A stretch of 64,000 nt of DNA from Bufo bufo (taxonomy: Eukaryota > Chordata > Amphibia > Anura > Bufonidae), in the NCBI RefSeq assembly GCF_905171765.1, contig NC_053398.1:45290323-45354322 (forward strand), written 5' to 3'. Positions 1 to 11,307 of the stretch are shown piece by piece (the stretch's first letter is position 1; each line of letters opens with the position of its first letter). The position numbers and the translations under genes were made by a program. Below the pieces are notes generated by a model. It saw only the letters and a program-made list of their open reading frames with translations. It was not told the DNA's origin and made no database searches.

Positions 1-151
1 TGTGCATTCTTTAAATTTTTTTATGAACCTGAAAAACATATTATATACTGAAGCCATAGGAATGAAAAAAACGATGCAGTTGGACACAAAAGTTTTACAT
101 CACTCATCTTAAGTCTCCTAGTTACTAAAACCGATGTCAGCAGGGGATTTC

Positions 152-500
152 CAAAGTGTTTTTTACTGATGACCTATCCTCAGGATAGGTCTTCAGTATC
201 TGATTGCTGGGGGGTCCGGCTTTCCCTGTGTGACATCACGTTCATCGGCTGTAGACTGTGTGACATCACATGGCCTAGGCGTAGCTCAGCCACATTGAAG
301 TGAATGGGGCTGAGCTGTGATACCAAGCACAGCCGCTATACAATGTACGTCGTCGTGTCTGGTGAGCTGAGAGAAGGCCGCGGTGCTACTGCCAGTGTCG
401 GTGCCTTCTCAACCAGATGATCAGCGGAGGTCCCGGGGGTTGGATCCCCACCAATCAGATACTGATGACCTTGAAAAACACTTGGAAAAGCCCTCTAAAG
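152..500. repeat. Foldback MITE, family P (copy 1)
   Basis: This is a short element whose two ends mirror each other: GATGACCTATCCTCAGGAT on the left and a matching ATCAGATACTGATGACC on the right. Related copies lie at about 27405-27590, 29499-29962 and 33640-33975. No coding capacity is seen. I recognise it as an abundant frog-type repeat from its sequence only. Confidence 0.6.
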
Positions 501-506
501 ATCTAG

Positions 507-1141
507 ATTCAAACTGACTGAAAATATGGTGCAGTAGGATATATCTCTATGGAAAATACGTCTATGAGAAAGAAAGCAGAGCATGACCTTAGTCAGATCT
601 TCCAGATTTGCATGCAATCTGTAGTCAAGCATAACATTTACTGTACATGACATATTCCTAATACAAGACACGCAAAGCTATAGTTTACTTGTTAAGCATA
701 GAAAGTCCTGAATTTGCCATCACTTTCTAAACACCGACATGGAAAATTTGTTCAGGGCTCAGGCGATCAACATCCAAATAGTGACGTGGAAACCAGCGTG
801 CACGGCCACCGCAGCTGGCACCACCGCTTGTGAAATTCAGTTATAATTCACGGTAATCGTCCCATCTCCTTTGCACTAAAACAACTGCATAGAATCCACT
901 GGGCGTGGGAGGACATGGACTGTACAGCAGGAGCTGGCCAAAGGTTACATGAGCAGGTCGACATTTGAAACCAACATGTTTTATTATTCCAAAAGGAAAC
1001 AACTCTGATATAGTGGTGTTTAAAAAATCTACAGCTTTTACACTGTGTTTCCATGGAGACAGACTACAAACAAGCCTTGTGTAGTCTGATTCCAAAGGCT
1101 TATTCCATACATCTATCCCTTACCACTAAACCATAAACTCA
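507..1141. other. No gene or repeat recognised
   Basis: This is ordinary AT-rich sequence. The short open frames on the minus strand near 848-1095 have no recognisable protein features and overlap each other. Nothing else is supported here. Confidence 0.5.
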
Positions 1142-1142
1142 A

Positions 1143-1587
1143 TGGGCCAGATTTATCATTAGCTCAGGTCAGAATAATGGAGTGAAAAAGTCCCAAACGC
1201 TAAAACTGTGCACAAATTTGCGACTTTTTTCTGCTCTGCACTATGCTCGCCAGTTTTCTGAAAGTGGGCATGCTTTCTTATGTAAATGAATCTCTAGACA
1301 GATTTACTATTGGGATTATTTAAAAAGTCGCAATTTCACTCCAGTGAGGACCATGCTTATCTTATGAGACTTTTTAATAGAACATGCGACTTTTTCATAA
1401 AAACGTGTGACTTTTTCGGAAAGATGTGCGACTTTTGTAAAGCTGCTTACTGACGGATAAACTGCTACTGTCAAACCACATTTATTACAGTCTTAAAGGG
1501 CCGATCATAAATCTGACTTGGCTGAAACTTACTTTAGCCATATGTGAAAGTGGAGTGAGCTGTCAGAGTAATGATAAATCTGGCCCA
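1143..1587. repeat. MITE with TGGGCCAGATTTATCATTA ends
   Basis: The left end TGGGCCAGATTTATCATTA is mirrored by TAATGATAAATCTGGCCCA at the right end. The interior is AT-rich and carries several repeats of a GACTTTTT-type motif. No open frame looks like a transposase, so it is non-autonomous. Confidence 0.75.
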
Positions 1588-1663
1588 ATGTCTGCAAGCA
1601 AGTAGTAAAGAACAGAGTTTGCCATCTGAGTAGTACCCGTAGACCCAAAAGGGTAAGAATTTC

Positions 1664-1980
1664 GGGGGACATTTATTAAGACTGGCGTTGTCCGCGCTCT
1701 GCGCTGATGGAGGAAGCGGCACAGTTATGTAAAGGCGCAGGCCACTACATAAGATTGGTGCCTCATCTAGCAGGCCGTGCCACAGAATTAACTCTACATC
1801 AGTCCTCTTGCTGCCGTAGATTTAATCCACTTTCCATGACAAACACTGGCATAGGAAATGATAAATGGGCCGGGCCTCCCGGCCGACCTGTGGAAAAAAA
1901 GTTGCAGGTTTTGCCGCACATAATTGTGTTCCAAGACTAGCAACACCTTTACGCCACTTTTGGAGTGATAAATGTCCCCC
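1664..1980. repeat. MITE with GGGGGACATTTATTA ends
   Basis: GGGGGACATTTATTAAGAC at the left is mirrored by TGATAAATGTCCCCC at the right. Related but incomplete copies appear near 7548-7850 and 12513-12750. The small frame inside it is not a gene. Confidence 0.65.
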
Positions 1981-2439
1981 TTTTTTTTTTTTAATTATCA
2001 AGACTATTTAAAAAATTGCATAATTTTCATGTTAGATTTGCTGGTGCAATATGTGAGAAATACAGATTTTTTTGGAAAATGATGTAAGCCACATATTGCA
2101 TTGACATCCTGTATTTATGTATGTAAGGTTTTCAGCAACTTTCTGGTTATTATTACCTATACTTGTTCTCTCAAAGCCTGTCTGTCTGGACAAAGGTACA
2201 TTAGCAAATAGTTGTCAACTGTCTAAAGAATGGGTGACAGACAGTTGTCCAGTAAGTGGTACAATGGCTAGTTGGGCAGGAAAATTCGGGATTATCCCAG
2301 CTGCTTCTATTAATCTTCAAGAGTGAACTGGAAATTGCTAGAAAACCATAAGGAACAATCAATCATATTTGTCCAAGCCATATTCTAGAAGATGCTAGAA
2401 CTGGCTGTTAAGAATATAAAAAGGCAGGGATTTGAGACA
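1981..2439. other. No gene recognised
   Basis: A T-run opens this stretch at 1981. The rest is unremarkable. A 69-codon frame at 2117-2326 begins with a hydrophobic stretch that could mimic a signal peptide, but no splice sites or family resemblance support it. Confidence 0.4.
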
Positions 2440-2498
2440 GGAGGGAGGGAGGAAAGGGGAAAGGAAAGAGGAAAGGAAAGAGGAAAGGGGAAGGGAAA
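2440..2498 (+). repeat. Homopurine tract
   Basis: About 59 consecutive purines made of GGAAAG and GAGGAAAG units. Purine-rich sequence continues with few interruptions to about 2600. Such tracts can form triplexes. The 73-codon Lys/Glu/Arg-rich frame across it reflects base composition only. Confidence 0.8.
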
Positions 2499-2828
2499 TG
2501 GAAGAAAGAATAAAGAGACAAGAGGAATAAGAGAGAAGAAAAAGAAGAACAGTAGAGAGCACAGACATAGAGGCTGGAAACTGGAAGGGCCAGAAGGAGG
2601 ACTGGAGACCTAAAAAGAAATATGTGTGGTAACTACGCTATACTTTAAGGATTAAGGAACTTAGTTGTCTAGTTACCAAATTGTCCAATTATTGGAAGTA
2701 ACTTTATTCGGTCATTTTGTAAATTGCCTAAATCATTTTCATTGTGGACTCGTCTCTCTGTAGGTAATATTTATTTCTGTATTGTTCCACTATATACCTA
2801 TAAAAGGGAAAACCCAAGCACACTGCTT

Positions 2829-2968
2829 CCAAAAATCTACACAGTATTATACCAAAATATATCACTATTAGAATTAAAAAATATATAAAATACATACACA
2901 AATGTATTTTATATATTTTTTTATTCTAATAAAGATATGTTTTGGTATACTACTGTGTGGATTTTTGG
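2829..2968. repeat. AT-rich palindrome
   Basis: CCAAAAATCTACACAGTA at the left pairs with the mirrored ACTGTGTGGATTTTTGG at the right. The arms are about 60 bp and the centre is a short ACATACACAAATG loop. It may be a small foldback element. Confidence 0.7.
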
Positions 2969-3154
2969 ATGCACCTGTAATTTACTTTTGGGTGGTGATT
3001 TGGGCCCTCTTCTATTTTTGATAGGTATTCCACTATATACCTGCATATATACTCATCAATATTAATAGTAATATCAATATTTCCATACTATACAATATAT
3101 CTATTTTTTATAATCTCACTCTTGTGTCTCATTTATTACACCCAACTGAATGCA

Positions 3155-3554
3155 TTGAAACACCGGATCATCTGGAAAAATGGATCCGGTATTTATTTAT
3201 TTTTATGCATTTCTAAAGGTCTGCGCATGCGCAGACCGGAAAACCGAATCCATTTTGCCGGAACACTTGGTGCCGGATCCGGCATTAATGCATTTCAATG
3301 GAAAATAATGCCGGATCCGGCATTCCGGCAAGTGTTCCGGAATTTTGGACGGAGAAAATACTGAAGTGTGCTGCGGTATTTTCTCCGGCCAAATACCGTA
3401 AGAGTGACTGAACTGAAGACATCCTGATGCATACTGAACGGATCGCTCTCCATTCAGAATGCATTAGGATAAAACCGATTCGTTTTTTTACGGTATTGAG
3501 CCCCTGTGACGGAACTCAATACCAGAAAACGTTAACGCTAGTGTGAAAGTACCC
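3155..3554. repeat. Harbinger-like MITE, 5' truncated (family N)
   Basis: The right end CGCTAGTGTGAAAGTACCC is followed by TTA. The body matches the complete element at 14594-15121: the paired GCCGGATCCGGC motifs, GACTGAACTGAAGACATCC and the TATTGAGCCCC segment. The left terminal repeat is missing, so the copy is truncated near 3155. Confidence 0.7.
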
Positions 3555-3557
3555 TTA

Positions 3558-4110
3558 AAGAATCACACCCATTAAGAGGGTATATTATATATGAATTTAT
3601 GTATATAATATAAAATTGGTTGCACAGATGGGTACAGCATTTAAAAAAAAAAATAGGACTTTAAAAAGACATTTAGGATTTTTATGGACGGGACAGTCAC
3701 CATCACAAATGTAATGATATATAGACGAAAGAAGTAGGGTGGATATTACATTTAAAGTAGCCCTACAGATAAACGGAGAATAAATATGTCCCAATATTTT
3801 TGGAGACACCAAGCACAAGGTCACCTTAAAGCAGCCATTCTCACCAATGGGTGATGACCACGGAGTATCTGCATGTATACAGGACAGCCACTGGTCATGA
3901 ATGAAAGCACAGTGTCTAGCTTGTAGTGGTGGCGCAGTGTAATTAAGTACTCCAAATTGACACCAATGAAAAATTAGGCTCTTATACATGTCTATTGATT
4001 GAGAAAAAAAGAAAAAATGTATTTCTTTCATGATATAGCAAAAAAAAAAAAAAAAAAAAAAAAGCTACCATACAGTATATAATTATACCACATAGGGAAC
4101 AGCATAAAAA
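3558..4110. other. No gene recognised; poly-A run
   Basis: A 144-codon minus-strand frame (3597-4031) spans this stretch, but its translation shows no domain and includes homopolymer-derived residues. A run of 24 A lies at 4040-4063. No supported gene. Confidence 0.5.
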
Positions 4111-4552
4111 AAGGGGATGTGTCCCTTCACCAAATGGCATTTATTATGAAGAGAAAGTTAATATAAGGCACTTACTAATGTATTGTGATTGTCCATATTG
4201 CTTCCTTTGCTGGCTGGATACACTGCTCGTTTCTAGGGGTTACAACCACCCTACAATTTAATCAATGGTGGCCGTGCTTGCACACTATAGGAAAAAGCAC
4301 CAACCTGTCTGGTGGCCGGGACCGTGGGAGTGCACCTAGGCCAGAGCTTTTTCCTATAGTGTGCAAGCACGGCCACTGCTGCTGGACTGCAGGGTGGCCG
4401 TAACCATGGAAACGAGCAGTGTGTAATCTGATGGAAAAATGAATCCAGCCAGCAAAGGAGGCAATATGGACAACCACAATACATTAGCAAGTGTCTTGTA
4501 TTAACTTGGTCTACACGATAAAGGCCATTTACTGAAGTGAGACAAGCTTAAC
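4111..4552. repeat. Foldback MITE, family G (copy 1)
   Basis: The element is a near-complete palindrome: AATGTATTGTGATTGTCC and CTATAGTGTGCAAGCACG recur in inverted orientation on the other side of the centre. Copies lie at 20782-21232 and, split by insertions, at 36781-39845. The ends resemble AAAGGGGTTGTCTCACTTCA, although this left end has drifted. The overlapping minus-strand frames are artefacts of the palindrome. Confidence 0.75.
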
Positions 4553-5037
4553 TGCCCGGCACTCCATATTTGATAAATAAAAATATTGCATATGCACCCT
4601 TTAATTAACTTCCCTTTAATTAAATAACAAATTCCAACAATTACCACCGCTTTAGGCTCCCTGACTCTGGTTTTGGTTTATATTCCAAAGTCATTGTTCC
4701 AAGGCCTGTCTTACTTACAGAGTAGCCCTGCCATAGGTGGCACTAGAGAGCCAGGTTTGTCGTCCTGAATAAGTGCTTATTTACATTACCCCTTTCTGCG
4801 GGGCATTGGCCTATAAGACTCTTTATGCTAACCTGGCGGTCTCAACAAGGACCCACGTCAAATACCTCTTGCCCAGGCAAAAAAAAATATAAAGAGTACC
4901 CTGCTCTGTACTAATAAGGGGGCAAAACCTTGGAAAAAAACATCTGTCTGTGGATGGATGTCTTTCTTAAGGAAAATATTCTGGTTTTGGTTCTTATCCC
5001 AAGCCATTGTTCCAAGGCCTTTTTAAAGGGACAGTGG
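4553..5037. other. No gene; short direct duplication
   Basis: A roughly 45-bp segment ending in CATTGTTCCAAGGCCT occurs twice, near 4667-4711 and 4981-5027. No gene or bounded element is recognised. Confidence 0.4.
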
Positions 5038-5211
5038 TAGAGATTTATCAAACTGGTATAAAGTAGAACTGGCTTAGTTGCCCATAGCAACCAATCAGAT
5101 TCCACCTTTCATTTTCTAAAGGAGCTGTCAAAAATGAAAGGTGGAATCTGATTGGTTGCTATGGGCAACTAAGCCAGTTCTACTTTACACCAGTTTGATA
5201 AATCTCCCCCA
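5038..5211. repeat. MITE with about 80-bp inverted arms
   Basis: AGATTTATCAAACTGGT through CAGATTCCACCTTTCATTTT is mirrored almost perfectly after a spacer of about 20 bp. A one-arm fragment of the same family lies at 15716-15795. It is non-coding. Confidence 0.85.
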
Positions 5212-6135
5212 ATGATTAGGGATGCCATCCAATAAGCGGCCCTAGAAAGTCAGCTTTTGTCCATGTGGAAAGAGCTGATCTACATTTCCTTTTTCCCAAG
5301 GAGCACTGCCAGGCCTATAGGACAACTTGGTGGTCTCCACAAGGAGTTCTTACTTATTCCTGCTGGAACAAGCCGTTCCACCTGCTATCACTAAAGTTTA
5401 GAAGTAGCAGGTCTAGTCCACCATACTGGTTCTAGGACCAGTATTACTACCTGAAATGGCCCGGGATTCCTAAGAACATGAAACATTTTCTTTATTGCCT
5501 TTTTAAAAGGTAATATGATATAATGCCACTAAACCACAAACTAAGCTCACGCACACGCCCTTGTCAGAGCTTCGGCATTTTCCTACCCCGAAGGAGTCTT
5601 CTTCAGGGTCACAACATTAAAATGGGCTTGATATTTCATGTTATGAATGTCCCTTGCTTTTCCGCTTCGCATGGACAGTAGAGAGCATGGTACTACTTGG
5701 CAGGTTCATGGACTCCTGGAGAAAGTAATCTTTATTTGCTTTCAACTTTGTTCCAGATAAGAGCAGAAGCCAAGTTTTATTATCCAGAAAAGGCCATTTC
5801 CTTCTTTGTGTAGACAGGTCTTACAAGATTATTTTAATGTCACCCAACAACTTCTGCAGCTCTTATGGCAGAACTACAGCTAGTTCTGGTAGGCGATTTT
5901 ATAAGAACCAGATGTCACGTGGTCGGCGGCAGCAAAAATGTCAAAAAGGTGGATGTCCATGTGGCGTAAAAATAAAACAGAGTCCGCAATGGTAATTTTA
6001 GCAGAACTACTATTGGAATTCTAGATTTTTTTGGGGGCGTATTTGCTGCAGATTTGTGTTTTGGATTTCGGTGGGGAAATTTCAAATGACCATGTTGATT
6101 GGTTGGAATTAACTCTGAAGCCTGTATGACGCCTG
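5212..6135. other. No gene or repeat recognised
   Basis: Mixed-composition sequence with no convincing coding region. The short minus-strand frames at 5915-6323 lack any family signature. Confidence 0.4.
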
Positions 6136-7245
6136 ACAATTCTTCGGCAGATGATCGCTAACGGGTGTTCGTAGTAACACTCGTTAGCGATGATCTGGCA
6201 CTCTAATACTGCCGCCGATTGTCCGATGAACAAGCAATCCAAATCTTTTGACAGGTTAAAAAAAATCATTGTTTGCAGGCAGCAGATCGTGGTGTCTAGA
6301 AACGATCTAATGCTGGCAAACAACTAGATAGCATGGGAACGAGCTATGGTATAACGATCACCCCTCCCCATACTGTGGAGGAGATTGCTGCATGTGATGG
6401 CAGCGGTAGGTATTAGGATCACTCCTCCCCATACTGTGGAGGAGATTGCTGCAACTAATGGCAGCGGTAGGTATAACGATTGCTCCTCCCCACACTGTGG
6501 AGGAGATTGCTGCTTGTAATGGCAGCAGTAGGTATAACGATCGCTCCTCCCTATACTATGGAGGAGATTGCTGCATGTAATCTCAACAGCAGGTATAATG
6601 ATCGCTCCTCCCCGTACTGTGGAGGAGGCTGCTGCATGTAATGTCAGCGGTAGGTATAAGGATCACTACTCCCCATACTGTGGAGGAGATTGCTGCAACT
6701 AATGGCAGAGGTAGGTATAACGATTGCTCCTCCCCACACTGTGGAGGAGATTGCTGCTTGTAATGGCAGCAGTAGGTATAACGATCGCTCCTCCCTATAC
6801 TATGGAGGAGATTGCTGCATGTAATCTCAGCAGCAGGTATAATGATCGCTCCTCCCCGTACTGTGGAGGAGGCTGCTGCATGTAATGTCAGCGGTAGGTA
6901 TAAGGATCGCTCCTCCCCATACTGTGGAGGAGATTGCTGCCTGTAATGGCAGCAGTATGTATAACAATCGCTCCTCCCTATACTATGGATGAGACTGCTG
7001 CATGTAATCGCAGCAGTAGGTATAACGATCGCTCCTACCCATACTGTGGAGGAGACTGCTGCAGTGGTAGGTATAGGATCGCTCCTACCCATACTGTGGA
7101 GGAGACTGCTGCAGTGGTAGGTATAGGATTGCTCCTCCCCATACTGTGGAGGAGATTGCTGCATGTAATGGCAGCGGTCTCTTCCTCTAGGGAGCAGGTG
7201 ATTGCCAGGAAGGAACGCTTCTTTCCGACAATAGCCAGCAGAATC
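6136..7245. repeat. MITE, family Q, with an internal minisatellite
   Basis: The flanks of the tandem array match the unexpanded element at 46208-46471: GCTAACGGGTGTTCGTAGTA and the GCCGATTGTCCGATGAACAAG segment on the left, and GGCAGCGGTCTCTTCC and TTGCCAGGAAGGAACG on the right. The array therefore grew inside a MITE. Confidence 0.65.
6350..7180. repeat. 61-bp minisatellite with a four-unit higher-order repeat
   Basis: About 14 tandem units, each containing GCTCCTCCCCATACTGTGG, GGAGATTGCTGC and GGCAGCGGTAGGTATAA. Four distinguishable units at about 6416-6658 recur in the same order at 6659-6902 with only a few differences. The last units (about 7077 and 7127) are shorter, near 50 bp. The long minus-strand frame here (6583-7296) is a read-through of the array and not a gene. 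Confidence 0.9.
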
Positions 7246-8167
7246 GGGCTGTCTAATACAGCCTTGAGGCATTGTAAGCGAGTCAAGTTTCAACATACAA
7301 TGGTCCAGGAAAGACTATTGTAAGTTGAAAATACTGTATCCTCAGGCCATTGTATCGTGAGGGATCACTGTTCATGGTTCCAATACGCCGTGTATTGGTA
7401 ACACCATACCAAGGACATCAAAGAAACTGGAGGCCGTCAGAGCCTTAGGCCTTACTCATGCGTCTGTTAAATGGTCTGTGTTCCTTCTTCATTTTTTAGT
7501 CCATGTGTATGGGGTAGAGCTGGCCGATTTTGCCAAAAAATAAACAGCGTCATTTATGAAAACCGCAGTTTTAGAAGCCAGTCTTCATAACCCGCGCTAG
7601 CACTTGATGCGCCTAAGTTATGTAGAGGCGCTGGCCGTGCGACTTGCTTAAATCTACGCCACCTCCCTTGCTGGCATAGATTTAATTCATTTTCTACGCC
7701 AAAAATCAGGAGTACAAAATGATAACTGCCCACGCCACGCCCCTCGGAAAAGCGGCATGATCGGGAAAAAGTCGAATATTTGGCCACAAATCCCCTTTGC
7801 GAACGAATCTTCAACAAAAGTATGCCGAAAAGTGGTATACTTATCATATATGACTCCCAAAATCTTTTCAATTTTTGATTTCAATCTCAATTGTCTTATT
7901 TTTTGTTAATTAAACTGAAAAAAAACAAAAAAAACGAGAGACACAATTCAATAAATTATTTTCTTTACCATCAAGAGATGCATGGTTTTTCTATGCTTAT
8001 AAGCCCTCAGATATTACTGGTGTCTGTGTAATCATATATTGTACTTGTGAATAAAGCAGTAATATGTAGATTCGTTTTCTGACCAGATCTCAGTGTGGTA
8101 AGGCTATAGTATGTAATGTATATGATTAGTGATGAGCAGCATAGTCAATATTCATTTTCTCGATATA
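7246..8167. other. Mostly unrecognised; degraded MITE at about 7548-7850
   Basis: The region near 7548-7850 resembles the GGGGGACATTTATTA family through its TTATGTAGAGGCGCTGG and ACGCC-rich segments, but its ends have decayed. Nothing else is identified. Confidence 0.35.
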
Positions 8168-8943
8168 CAGTACAGACCAAAAGTTTGGACACACCTTCTC
8201 ATTCAAAGAGTTTTCTTTATTTTCATGACTATGAAGGCATCAAAACTATGAATTAACACATGTGGAATTATATACATAACAAACAAGTGTGAAACAACTG
8301 AAAATATGTCATATTCTAGGTTCTTCAAAGTAGCCACCTTTTGCTTTGATTACTGCTTTGCACACTCTTGGCATTCTCTTGATGCGCTTCAAGAGGTAGT
8401 CCCCTGAAATGGTTTTCACTTCACAGGTGTGCCCTGTCAGGTTTAATAAGTGGGATTTCTTGCCTTATAAATGGGGTTGGGACCATCAGTGGCGTTGAGG
8501 AGAAGTCAGGTGGATACACAGCTGATAGTCCTACTGAATAGACTGTTAGAATTTGTATTATGGCAAGAAAAAAGCAGCTAAGTAAAGAAAAACGAGTGGC
8601 CATCATTACTTTAAGAAATTAAGGTCAGTCAGTCAGCCGAAAAATTGGGAAAACTTTGAAAGTAAGGGCTATTTGACCATGAAGGAGAGTGATGGGGTGC
8701 TGCGCCAGATGACCTGGCCTCCACAGTCACCGGACCTGAACCCAATCGAGATGGTTTGGGGTGAGCTGGACCGCAGAGTAAAGGTAAAAGGGCCAACAAG
8801 TGCTAAGCATCTCTGGGAACTCCTTCAGGACTGTTGGAAGACCATTTCAGGGGACTACCTGAAGTCTTTGATGCCTTCATAGTCATGAAAATAAAGAAAA
8901 CTCTTTGAATGAGAAGGTGTGTCCAAACTTTTGGTCTGTACTG
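8168..8943 (+). mobile_element. Tc1-type transposon, internally deleted (776 bp)
   Basis: The ends CAGTACAGACCAAAAGTT and AACTTTTGGTCTGTACTG are inverted repeats of about 100 bp. They are flanked by the expected TA dinucleotides at 8166-8167 and 8944-8945. Length is about half that of a full Tc1 element, because the middle of the transposase is missing. Both ends look intact, so a related transposase could in principle still mobilise it. Confidence 0.92.
8560..8882 (+). pseudogene. Tc1 transposase remnant, middle deleted
   Basis: A start at 8560 opens with MARKKQLSKEKRVAIITLRN, which is typical of a Tc1-family N-terminus, and then meets a stop at 8620. A second part resumes near 8673 and contains SPDLNPIEMVWGELDRRVK, the block carrying the third catalytic acidic residue of the DDE domain, and ends at 8882. 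The first two catalytic aspartates and most of the DNA-binding domain are absent, so no active enzyme is possible. The deletion joins the N-terminal codons directly to the last catalytic block. Confidence 0.9.
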
Positions 8944-9411
8944 TATATTCGCCATAAATTAGCAAATTCTAGAATTCGTGATCTCCAGTCATTATTTTCT
9001 TGATTGTGAAAATCAGCAATGTAATATGCCCATATTGTGCGTGCAATACAGGCGTAGGTCACTTTTGCTACATTTTTCAAGCTGCTAGAAGTTTCCTGAG
9101 ACTGGAGAAAATGGTTGGCAGCAACTTTCGTGACTGTGAGGAAGAACTCCTGATCACTAAGTAATTTTACATTACAGCCCTGTTTTTGATTACATTTCGC
9201 ATGCACGGCATAACAATGGCTTTATATGCAGATAGAGTGCTCCAATATGTTCAAGATTGCGCAAATGATGCGCATATTTTTTGGCGCAATACATGCAACT
9301 TCACATTTTATCAGCTTTTTTTTTTCAAAGACGAAATACAAAGACACTAATCCCTATCACAGCACAGTAATTCCTATCACACTACCTAACACCCTGCACT
9401 GGAACCTATCA
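8944..9411. other. No gene recognised
   Basis: AT-rich sequence. The minus-strand frame at 8883-9206 starts inside the Tc1 end and has no recognisable domain. Confidence 0.4.
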
Positions 9412-9768
9412 TGGTTATAACAGAAAATAATAGCATTCTTAAGACAGAATGCTAAATAAAATGGCCATTGAGGGGTTAAAAATATATTTTTTTAAAAACT
9501 CACCTCATCTACTTGATCGCGCAGCCGGTATCCTCTTCTTTCGTCTTTCTGCAGGACCTTCAAAAGGACATGCGATGGCGTCACCACGTGCTGAGCGCCT
9601 TGACGTCATCGCCGGTCCTTTTGCAGGTCCTGCAGAAAGAAGAGGATACCGGCTACGTGATCAAGTGGATGAGGTGAGGTTTTTTCAAAATTATTTTTAA
9701 CCCGTCAATAGCCATTTTATTTAGCATTCTGTCTTAAGAATGCTATTATTTTCCGTTATAACGGAAAA
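9412..9768. repeat. Foldback element, family R (copy 1)
   Basis: GGTTATAACAGAAAATAATA and TAGCATTCTTAAGACAGAAT are mirrored at 9720-9765. The arms are about 150 bp and include a CAGGACC/TGCAGAAAG segment. The centre holds GTCACCACGTG and TGACGTCATCG. Copy 2 is at 11602-12123. Confidence 0.8.
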
Positions 9769-9907
9769 TGATACAGTGAAGTTCGGGTCCCCATTGACTT
9801 TAATGGGGTCCGGGTTCGGGGTCAAGTTCAGGTCCCGAACCCGGACTTTGACCTGAAGTTCGGCCGAACCTGGCGCACCCGAACTTCCACGGGTTCGCTC
9901 ATCCCTA
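9769..9907. repeat. GTTCGGG-rich MITE end
   Basis: Repeated GTTCGGGTCC and CCCGAAC motifs end in GGGTTCGCTCATCCCTAG. The same end in the opposite orientation (TAGGGATGAGCGAACCC) is seen at 12994 and, slightly changed, at about 11605. It is probably the outer part of the element that carries family R. Confidence 0.5.
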
Positions 9908-11051
9908 GCTAGGACACAGCTCTGCCAGCTTGCTGATGTCTAGGCCTGTCAATCAAGTGGAGGGGGCGTGTTACATAGCAGTGCTTAAAGAATTCAGCCC
10001 CGCCTCCTGTGCTGGAACTTCTTATTTGCATATACATAAAAACACCAATTTCTCTGCAGCTGTTTATCATACAGACAAAAGAAAGGTACAGTTTTAATCA
10101 ACATGATGAGCCCTACCAGCCGGTATGTCTGGATGATCCTGGTGACAGAGTCGCTTTAAGTCATAGGCGTGCTGGATCGGTCCTATAATGGAAACCAAAG
10201 GCACAGGATGGAACCTATGTTGGAAATGTGAACAGGGCCTAAGGGTTTTGTAAACAAAGAATCCATTTACAAAAATAAATAAATAAATAATACTGTATTT
10301 TACTGCCTCACAAGTAGTTGGCCACAGTAGTCCCTCTAGTTAGGCTCTGTTCTCAATGAGAAAGAAACATATGAAACATTTATTTTAGAGCGGGATTCCG
10401 GTATCTCTTACAGGAGGAATAGTGGAGGCCGCCAATGTAAATAGAGATGACTGCCCTCTAGTGTCCAGTATTTTAACAAGTTGTCTATGAATTTCTGCTG
10501 GGATACCAGAGATGATAACCATCACGGTGACCATAGGAATGTTCATGGCGAGGAATGTGGCAGCGAGGTAGCAAACGGGTTAATGACTCGGCTCGTATCT
10601 CATGTGCCCTTGAACACATGTGCTCTCCCTATGTGTATTTGAGGAAGAGATAAGGAAATAGATCTCTGGAAATGGAATTACAGTCAGTGACACCAAATAA
10701 CGATTTTTCTCTATTCATCAATAAGTGGTTAAAGGTGAAAAGAAAAAAAAACAGAAAAAAAACACTGAAATTATCTAAGAGAACGTCTACGATTTTGGCT
10801 GCAACATGTGTCATGCTCCCAAGTATCGCAGTGTAAATGGGCTGCCATAGGGTCGCGTTTACTGTGATCTCAACACCCGAATCGTAAGAAATCCAGCAGT
10901 GTTGGGTTTTTTGTCAAATCGCACTGCGACCCCATTCATTCCTATCGCATCCCAGCTACACTGCGATAATTGGGCCCTACATGGAATGCGGCCAGAATCT
11001 CCACGTAGACGTACCCTAATACGTAGGAGATTTCCAATAACAGGGAATGCG
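9908..11051. other. No gene; AAAT microsatellite
   Basis: A short AAAT run lies near 10276-10291. The segment 10810-11050 looks like a degraded MITE with paired GCAGTG/CACTGCGA motifs. No coding exon is supported. Confidence 0.4.
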
Positions 11052-11277
11052 TCTATGGCCTCATGCACACGACCACAGTTTTGGTCCGCGTCCATTTTGC
11101 CTTTTCTGCGGATTGCATTTGAACCCATTGATTACCATTGGTCTGCAAAAAAGGCAGACAGCATCCGCGTGGCCATTCCACAAATGACAGAATATGTGAG
11201 AAAATTGCGGCATTCATACATCCGGTGTCCGTATTTTGCAGACTGCAAACATGGATATGGTCGTGTGCATAAGGCCT
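11052..11277. repeat. Harbinger-like MITE, family S (diverged copy)
   Basis: GGCCTCATGCACACGACC at the left is mirrored by GGTCGTGTGCATAAGGCC at the right. The interior has TGCGGATTGCA and CCGTATTTTGCAGA motifs shared with the copies at 17057-17368 and 28863-29189. Confidence 0.7.
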
Positions 11278-11307
11278 TTTCCGGAGGCTCAACAGGTCAT
11301 CAGTAAG

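Noticed and set aside
3597..4031. 144-codon minus-strand frame
   Set aside because: No recognisable domain, partly encoded by homopolymer runs, and no splice or promoter support.
6583..7296. 237-codon minus-strand frame
   Set aside because: It follows the 61-bp tandem units. The peptide repeats have the DNA period and no domain.
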